The translations under genes were made by a program, and so were the position numbers. Of a stretch of 12,959 nt of DNA, positions 8,528 through 12,959 are shown piece by piece. The stretch spans positions 36,006 to 48,964 of the forward strand of contig CAUDNR010004488.1 in NCBI GenBank assembly GCA_958430865.1, given 5' to 3'. The notes below the pieces were generated by a model. The model was not told the DNA's origin. It saw only the letters and a program-made list of their open reading frames with translations, and ran no database searches. Every line of letters starts with the position of its first letter. The stretch's first letter is position 1. Source of the stretch: Entrophospora sp. SA101. Its lineage: Eukaryota > Glomeromycota > Glomeromycetes > Entrophosporales > Entrophosporaceae.

Positions 8528-9700
8528 AATTGTACGATTTTTTCCAATTCAAATTCATATAAAATATGTTTTGTTTGACACCAAGAAGATGTTATTGATT
8601 AGAAACTGTGTAACAGGAAAAATTTTTGGTCGTTTTTCCCCTTAATATTGAATGGGGCACAGGATGACAACAATATTATTAATTGTATTTTTTATAATAA
8701 CACATCAAATATTAGACCCTGTTTGCTTTAATATTAATAAAAAAATGGGGATCAACCATAGACCGGATATCTTTCTAAAATTGAAAACTGCTTCCAAGGT
8801 CATTTTCCGGGATCATGATTTGATGGGTATAATGATATAAGAACAACAATAACAATTTTATTCGATACGAAGAACGTGATAAGTGTTATGAAAGCTATAT
8901 CTTCCATACTTTGTCAAGGGCACTCCTACTATTTCTACTACATCATCTGGTCATTGATATTTAGCATATAATAATGATCATCGTCATCACCATCATCAAA
9001 AAAGGAATTCTAGTAAGAAATGTTTTTTGGGAAATGGTGATTTTAATTATAGATAAATTGATACAAGAGGATTGTCAAAAGCAATAGTTAAAGGTATTAG
9101 AATAGTTATTGGGATTCGTTCAAGAGGACAGGATAAGTAAGTTCAAATGTTGATTTTTTAATTCAAAATTGATCCAACGATAAAGTTAGATTGGTAATAC
9201 TAATTACCTTACCCCATCCCTCCCCCATAATTCTTAATTTCGGTGATGTCTCGTAATTTATGGTTGGAGATTGAGAATGCCCACTCACTTTTGATTTATT
9301 CATTCATTCATTCGCCTAAACTCAAGATCAAATATTATGTGACTTATGTGATTTGCAAAACATAAAAATAAGGTATTACTTTACTATTCATTAATTTGTC
9401 AATTGCATAAACAAGCGCTTCTCAATTATTCCTGAAATATATAGTAAAATATAAATTAGTGAATCATTTAATAATATCATTAAACTTCACAGTATGATGC
9501 TTGGCTGTTTTTGCTAAAGGGTATAAATAATTATCCCCGTGTACTGGAAAAATTCAAACATGGTTAAATTTTATGACAGTCTAATTTTTTTATTTATAAA
9601 ATGCAAAACATTATAAATTATATAAGTATACAAACAAATATTAAATATAACATTGTGAAATAATAAGTATTTAATAGCAATAATATTAATAGTAATAAAT
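8528..9700. other. Long intergenic stretch with a weak plus-strand coding relic
   Basis: Most of this stretch is noncoding in appearance. A plus-strand frame at about 8974-9139 looks partly protein-like. It reads DHRHHHHQKRNSSKKCFLGN, then GDFNYR, a TAA stop, and IDTRGLSKAIVKGIRIVIGI before another stop. No start, clear splice site or partner exon could be tied to it, so it may be a relic or chance. The 62-codon frame at 8652-8840 has no support beyond being open. Confidence 0.35.
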
Positions 9701-9981
9701 TTAATTTATGTCCTTCAATTTTATTATAATTGTTTGATCTTTTAAATGGTAATGCAATATGATATTTTTATCTGGATAATCAAAAGCATCACTAAAAATA
9801 TTAGGATCATCAACACTAATACACTGGAAATTGCATCTTGATAATTATTCATCAAGTCGCATGTATTTTCAGTAGTAACTGGGTGGGTTTCACTTATAAC
9901 ATTTACTGATTTTGAATCATTGTCTGAAATATCTGGAAGAGTAAGTTTAGTTATAGTAGTCCTTTTGTTTTCATTTTGCAA
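9701..9981 (-). CDS. Uncertain short gene or relic, with two open frames overlapping at the 3' end
   Basis: From an ATG at 9979-9981 a minus-strand frame of 79 residues runs to 9742. Its first part is hydrophilic (LTLPDISDNDSKSVNVISE) and its end is a strongly hydrophobic run (SSVLVLMILIFLVMLLIIQ) that could be a tail anchor. A second frame on the same strand (9844-9701, 47 codons) covers the same bases and reads ISVDDPNIFSDAFDYPDKNI, then ILHYHLKDQTIIIKLKDIN, stop. The second frame looks more like a soluble conserved protein end. One reading is a gene whose hydrophilic front joins the second frame by an indel or a missed splice; the other is a real tail-anchored small protein. A TTTATAG just upstream of the ATG could be an acceptor from an earlier exon. 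It lies divergent from NUS1, with 216 bases between the two starts. I do not recognise it. Confidence 0.3.
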
Positions 9982-10197
9982 TCTATAAAGTAATAGAGCA
10001 ATGTAAAGCTATCTTCAACTTAGGTTCTATAATAAATATAAAAATATATTACAAATTTCGTAACTATTCTAAACATAGTGATGATCATCGCAGCAAATTC
10101 CTAATAGTAAATTTAGACCGCAGTTTTCAATTTTGAAAAACTTGAAAGCATGTGTAAATGTGCTACATCCAATTTTTAAAATCTCTCTTTCTCAAAA
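9982..10197. promoter_or_regulatory. Upstream region of NUS1, possibly shared and divergent
   Basis: These 216 bases separate the NUS1 ATG from the uncertain minus-strand ATG. They must contain the NUS1 leader and probably core promoter elements. No named motif stands out in the AT-rich sequence. The NUS1 start context is CTCAAAAATGA, with A at -3. Confidence 0.4.
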
Positions 10198-10909
10198 ATG
10201 ATACTATTAATTAGTATTATCATTCTATTATCACTATCACTATTTTCTGTTATAAATCCTACTATTGTCTACAAAATATTATATTATACTTTACATTTAT
10301 TATATTTTCAATATAAAATTTTATTCAAAATAACGCCAAGCTACTTTTGTAAAAATAAAAAATTCAAGAAACCAACCAATTCTTCGCAAGTTCTAAATGA
10401 TCTTAAAGATTTAGATAAAATACCAAAACACCTTGGTGTTATGTTTTGGGGAAATTTCAATAATAGTAACAATGTCAATAACATTGATAAGGAAATAAAA
10501 ATGATTAAGGAAGCGGCAGAATTATGTTGTTGGTGTAAATGTGCTGGAATTAAGATATTGAGTATTTATGAGAGTGAAGGTATTTTAATTGTATTAAATT
10601 ACATGGTTGATTGAATGATTGATTGAATTATTTGATTGATTGGTGATATTTATTAATTATTATTACCAATTACTTTCTTTATTTACTTCCAATTCTTCTT
10701 CTTCGATTCACCAACCACCTATTCGCTCGTCCATTTCTCTCTCTCTCTTTCTATTTTAAAAAAGGTCAATTAAAAAATTATGTTCAATTATTACAATCTT
10801 GTATTGATATAATTTCTCATGATTTTTTTATTAACAATAACAATAATATAATAATTCCTCCACCTGTTATAAGAGTATCATCATCATTATTAGGTGCATC
10901 ACCACCACC

Positions 10910-10961
<52 letters not shown>

Positions 10962-11627
10962 ATAAATAATAATAATAATAATGTAAAAGATGATTATAAT
11001 AATAAATCAGGTAAAAAAAATTTTTCATATTTTTTTTTTATCCTTCTCGTTATCCTCCCTATTTCTAATGATATATGTATTCTTCCCTAATATTGATTGA
11101 CTGATTGATAGATAAAATAGTAGACTTACAAATCAATTTAATTTCACGCTTTGAAGGAAGAGATCACATAATAAAAGTGGTTAGATCATTGGCTGAAGAA
11201 GTGAAGCTAAAAAAAGTTAAAAATGATGAGATTGATGTTGGAGAATTTGATAAAAGATTAAGCAGTGAGTTTTTTCCTTCCTTCGACCAACGAATTAAGA
11301 ATGAATTAATAAATATTAATAATAAATCAAATATAACAGTTCCACAATTTCCAGAACCACAACTTTTAATTTTATTTTCTCCAAGAATTGAATTCGATGG
11401 ATTTCCACCTTGGCATATTCATTTAACTGAAATATTGTAAGTAGTGTACAGGAATTTTTGAATTAATTTCAATAATATAACATATATTAAATTGATACTA
11501 AAATCATTTATTTTATTTATTCTATTTATTTATTAGTCATGTACCTAATAATAATAAATTTCATTATACAATATTTATAGAAGGACTTAGAAAATATTCA
11601 AAAGTTGACCAAAGATTTGGTAGATGA
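10198..11627 (+). CDS. NUS1: NUS1, cis-prenyltransferase accessory subunit (4 exons, complete)
   Basis: NUS1 (Nogo-B receptor in animals) pairs with the catalytic Rer2/DHDDS subunit in the ER membrane to make dehydrodolichyl diphosphate for protein glycosylation. Exons are 10198-10579, 10765-11010, 11112-11436 and 11537-11627; all junctions keep phase and give 347 residues. The N-terminus is a hydrophobic anchor (LLISIIILLSLSLF and a second hydrophobic stretch to about residue 44). IPKHLGVMFWGN then stands where catalytic homologues carry an aspartate, lost here as expected for the non-catalytic subunit. Next come CAGIKILSIYESEG, QLKNYVQLLQSCIDIISHDF, an N/P/S-rich insert, LQINLISRFEGRDHI, PQLLILFSPRIEFDGFPPWH, IHLTEIF and the end KVDQRFGR. 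The RFG fits the C-terminal RxG motif that contributes to the active site of the heteromeric enzyme. Intron 1 is 185 bases, unusually long here. Exon 1 alone reads through to a stop at 10612-10614 if not spliced. Confidence 0.92.
10902..10961 (+). repeat. NUS1: In-frame (CCA)8(TCA)12 trinucleotide repeat in NUS1 exon 2
   Basis: Eight CCA codons (10902-10925) run directly into twelve TCA codons (10926-10961), coding P8 then S12. It is followed by six AAT codons for asparagine. The run lies in the variable linker between the N-terminal half and the conserved LQINLISRFEG region, where length change is likely tolerated. All repeat units are pure, which suggests recent slippage. Confidence 0.92.
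11011..11111 (+). other. NUS1: NUS1 intron 2 with clustered in-phase acceptors
   Basis: The donor is GTAAAA at 11011. Candidate acceptors end at 11111, 11120 and 11123 (GATAG, AATAG, TAGTAG). All three keep phase, giving starts DKIVDLQ, VDLQ or DLQ for exon 3. A branch-like TGACTGAT lies at about 11098-11105, close before the first AG. I chose the first, but a site so close to the branch may be skipped. Confidence 0.6.
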
Positions 11628-12541
11628 TAATAATACTATTTATTAGAGAGATATAAATAATCTTTAATAATAAATTATTTATAAAGGATAATTTATTGAA
11701 AGAAAGAAAGATTCGAAAATCAAAGATTAGATGGTTTTTTTATAAAATAATATGGACAAAGTGGCGGTCTTTTAAAAAATCGTCCTTTATTTAAAAATTT
11801 TAAAGTGAAAGGTCTCAAAATCTTTATTCACAGTTTTGCCCACAACCAATGTTTTTAGTTTCACATGGGGACAATTTAATCTGAAATTTTATTTGCGTCA
11901 AATCGAACGTTCTAGGTTCGAACCATATAAATCAGTAATTTTGAGATCGAACCATCGAATTTCGAATATTCGAATTAAATATTTTGATCCTCTTATTAAT
12001 TTTGGAACCAATTCGATTTTTTGTGTATGAACTTTTTTCAAAAAGGTATTTTTTAATAGCATTCTAGGTATATTTTAGTCGGTACATTGTTTTTATTATT
12101 ATAGACTGATGATTCTGCCACATTGACTTAACTTCCGAAGAATTCGTTCAAAAATTATGCGTGTTTACAAAAAATTTCAAAACATCATAATCTTATTCAA
12201 AACATGTATCATTATATATTCATGTAATGCATTTATTCGAATAACATAGTTGTTCGAACCAAAAAATTTTAATGATAGCCATGCTCTATTAATAAATACA
12301 CTCTTGTTTTTTTTTTGAAGTTTAATAATAAATAAATCTCGTTATGTTAATTTAAAGCAATAAGGATATATGGAACAGGAATGAAGAAGCAAAAAAGGAA
12401 AAAGTAAAGAAAGAAAGAAGCAAATATAATAAATAAAGGAAACCTCCTACTGGCCGTTTAAAGCAGTGTTGGCAATGACTTTTTAGACTGTTAATAAAAT
12501 CACATGATATAAATTGATGTTCACGGAGCACAGACTTCTAG
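11628..12541. other. NUS1 3' flank and intergenic DNA
   Basis: No gene is supported. At about 11888-11980 there is a cluster of TCGAA-type words (ATCGAAC, GGTTCGAACC, ATCGAACCATCGAATTTCGAATATTCG) that make several short palindromes. They do not fold into a tRNA. A 64-codon frame here (11836-12030) owes its length partly to this repetitive stretch. Confidence 0.4.
11669..11674 (+). terminator. NUS1: Possible polyadenylation signal of NUS1
   Basis: An AATAAA hexamer lies 42 bases after the NUS1 stop codon. In DNA this AT-rich such hexamers are common by chance, so only the position supports it. Confidence 0.3.
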
Positions 12542-12818
12542 CTAAAATGCCTCACAAGAGTTAAAAAATATGAAAAAACTTGTATGGTTATTTTTCAAAA
12601 TCTCATAAAAGACAATGTTAAAGTTGATGCAGGTAATAAATTGTTTTTTCGGTTTTTTTTTTATTGATAGTTTTTATCATAATTAAGAGATTAATGAAGA
12701 ACCATCCATCACTTGTAATATTGTATGTGTGTGGTTATCATTTTCAAATTCTGTGAGCGATTTACATAAAATCATGAAATCTGTATTATCTACTTTAAAT
12801 GATTATATTGGAGATTAA
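12542..12818 (+). CDS. Candidate exon pair of an unrecognised gene
   Basis: Two plus-strand coding-like blocks join in phase. The first, 12542-12632, follows a TTCTAG acceptor and reads LKCLTRVKKYEKTCMVIFQN, then LIKDNVKVDA. Intron 12633-12687 begins GTAATA, holds a poly-T stretch and ends AATTAAG. The second, 12688-12818, reads EINEEPSITCNIVCVWLSFS, then NSVSDLHKIMKSVLSTLNDY and IGD, stop. Without splicing both blocks are interrupted. No ATG or earlier exon could be placed in 11628-12541, so this is either the 3' end of a gene whose front is lost or too divergent to see, or a relic. I do not recognise the family, and I see no catalytic motif. Confidence 0.38.
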
Positions 12819-12959
12819 CTCCAGTCAGTGTTTTTACCGAATTTGGAAATCGATTCTAGAATGATCTACACAATTTTAATATATAGGCTCTTGTGCATTC
12901 ATTTCCGTTGTAAAAACTTCATGTTTCATGTGACTTTACACAAAAAAATTTTGTTGTAA

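Noticed and set aside
8652..8840. 62-codon plus-strand open frame with a hydrophobic start
   Set aside because: The hydrophobic start reflects AT-rich codons. There is no homology I can recall and no partner exon, so it is not annotated as a gene.
10198..10614. Stand-alone 138-residue membrane protein
   Set aside because: Its last eleven codons are intron. Splicing at 10579/10765 continues into NUS1 with the expected conserved C-terminal half.
10902..10981. CRISPR-like or satellite array
   Set aside because: It is a simple in-frame trinucleotide repeat with no spacers, inside a protein-coding exon.
11908..11935. tRNA-like T-arm word GGTTCGAACC
   Set aside because: No matching T-stem, anticodon arm or acceptor stem surrounds it. 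It is one of several TCGAA palindromic words in a repetitive AT-rich stretch.
11836..12030. 64-codon plus-strand open frame
   Set aside because: It is low in protein-like character, overlaps the TCGAA-rich repeats, and has no splice partner or recognisable motif.

Overview
The window looks like nuclear DNA of a very AT-rich, intron-dense fungus. The introns are short (67 to 126 bases), most have clear GT..AG ends, and simple repeats such as (TAA)n and (TAAA)n sit inside them. The gene content (VPS52, NUS1, PIF1-type helicase relics and other decayed repeated families) fits a Glomeromycotina genome such as Rhizophagus. That placement is inference from style and recalled families, not a search. 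I saw no rRNA, tRNA, CRISPR array, prokaryotic operon or viral gene.

Left part (1 to about 3,400) is a graveyard. A reading frame runs off the left edge on the minus strand. A decayed minus-strand gene of an uncharacterised family lies at about 719-2010, with two intron-like gaps, several frameshifts and an in-frame stop. On the plus strand, a broken C-terminal part of a PIF1-like helicase (2132-2655) is followed by a second badly frameshifted coding relic (about 2690-3365).

Centre (3412-6969, minus) is a complete VPS52 gene. It can be spliced by eye into 17 exons and 726 codons plus stop, in phase at every junction, and matches the GARP/EARP tethering subunit from end to end. Upstream of it are a zinc-knuckle-like terminal-exon fragment (7458-7607, minus) and an intact single-exon gene of unknown function beginning MGTRGLY (7883-8527, minus).

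Right part holds a four-exon NUS1 gene (10198-11627, plus; 347 aa), the non-catalytic cis-prenyltransferase subunit. It keeps the C-terminal RxG motif and carries a P8/S12 low-complexity insert encoded by a CCA/TCA repeat. A divergent, uncertain minus-strand frame lies just upstream (9701-9981). An unrecognised, phase-compatible exon pair lies near the right edge (12542-12818).

The genes do not form a functional cluster. VPS52 serves endosome-to-Golgi traffic and NUS1 serves dolichol synthesis at the ER. Their proximity appears to be ordinary eukaryotic gene order. I found no convincing new multi-gene system. The most useful leads are the conserved unknown gene, the unassigned exons, tandem splice acceptors in both VPS52 and NUS1, and the loss of the helicase arginine finger by a CGA-to-TGA type change.
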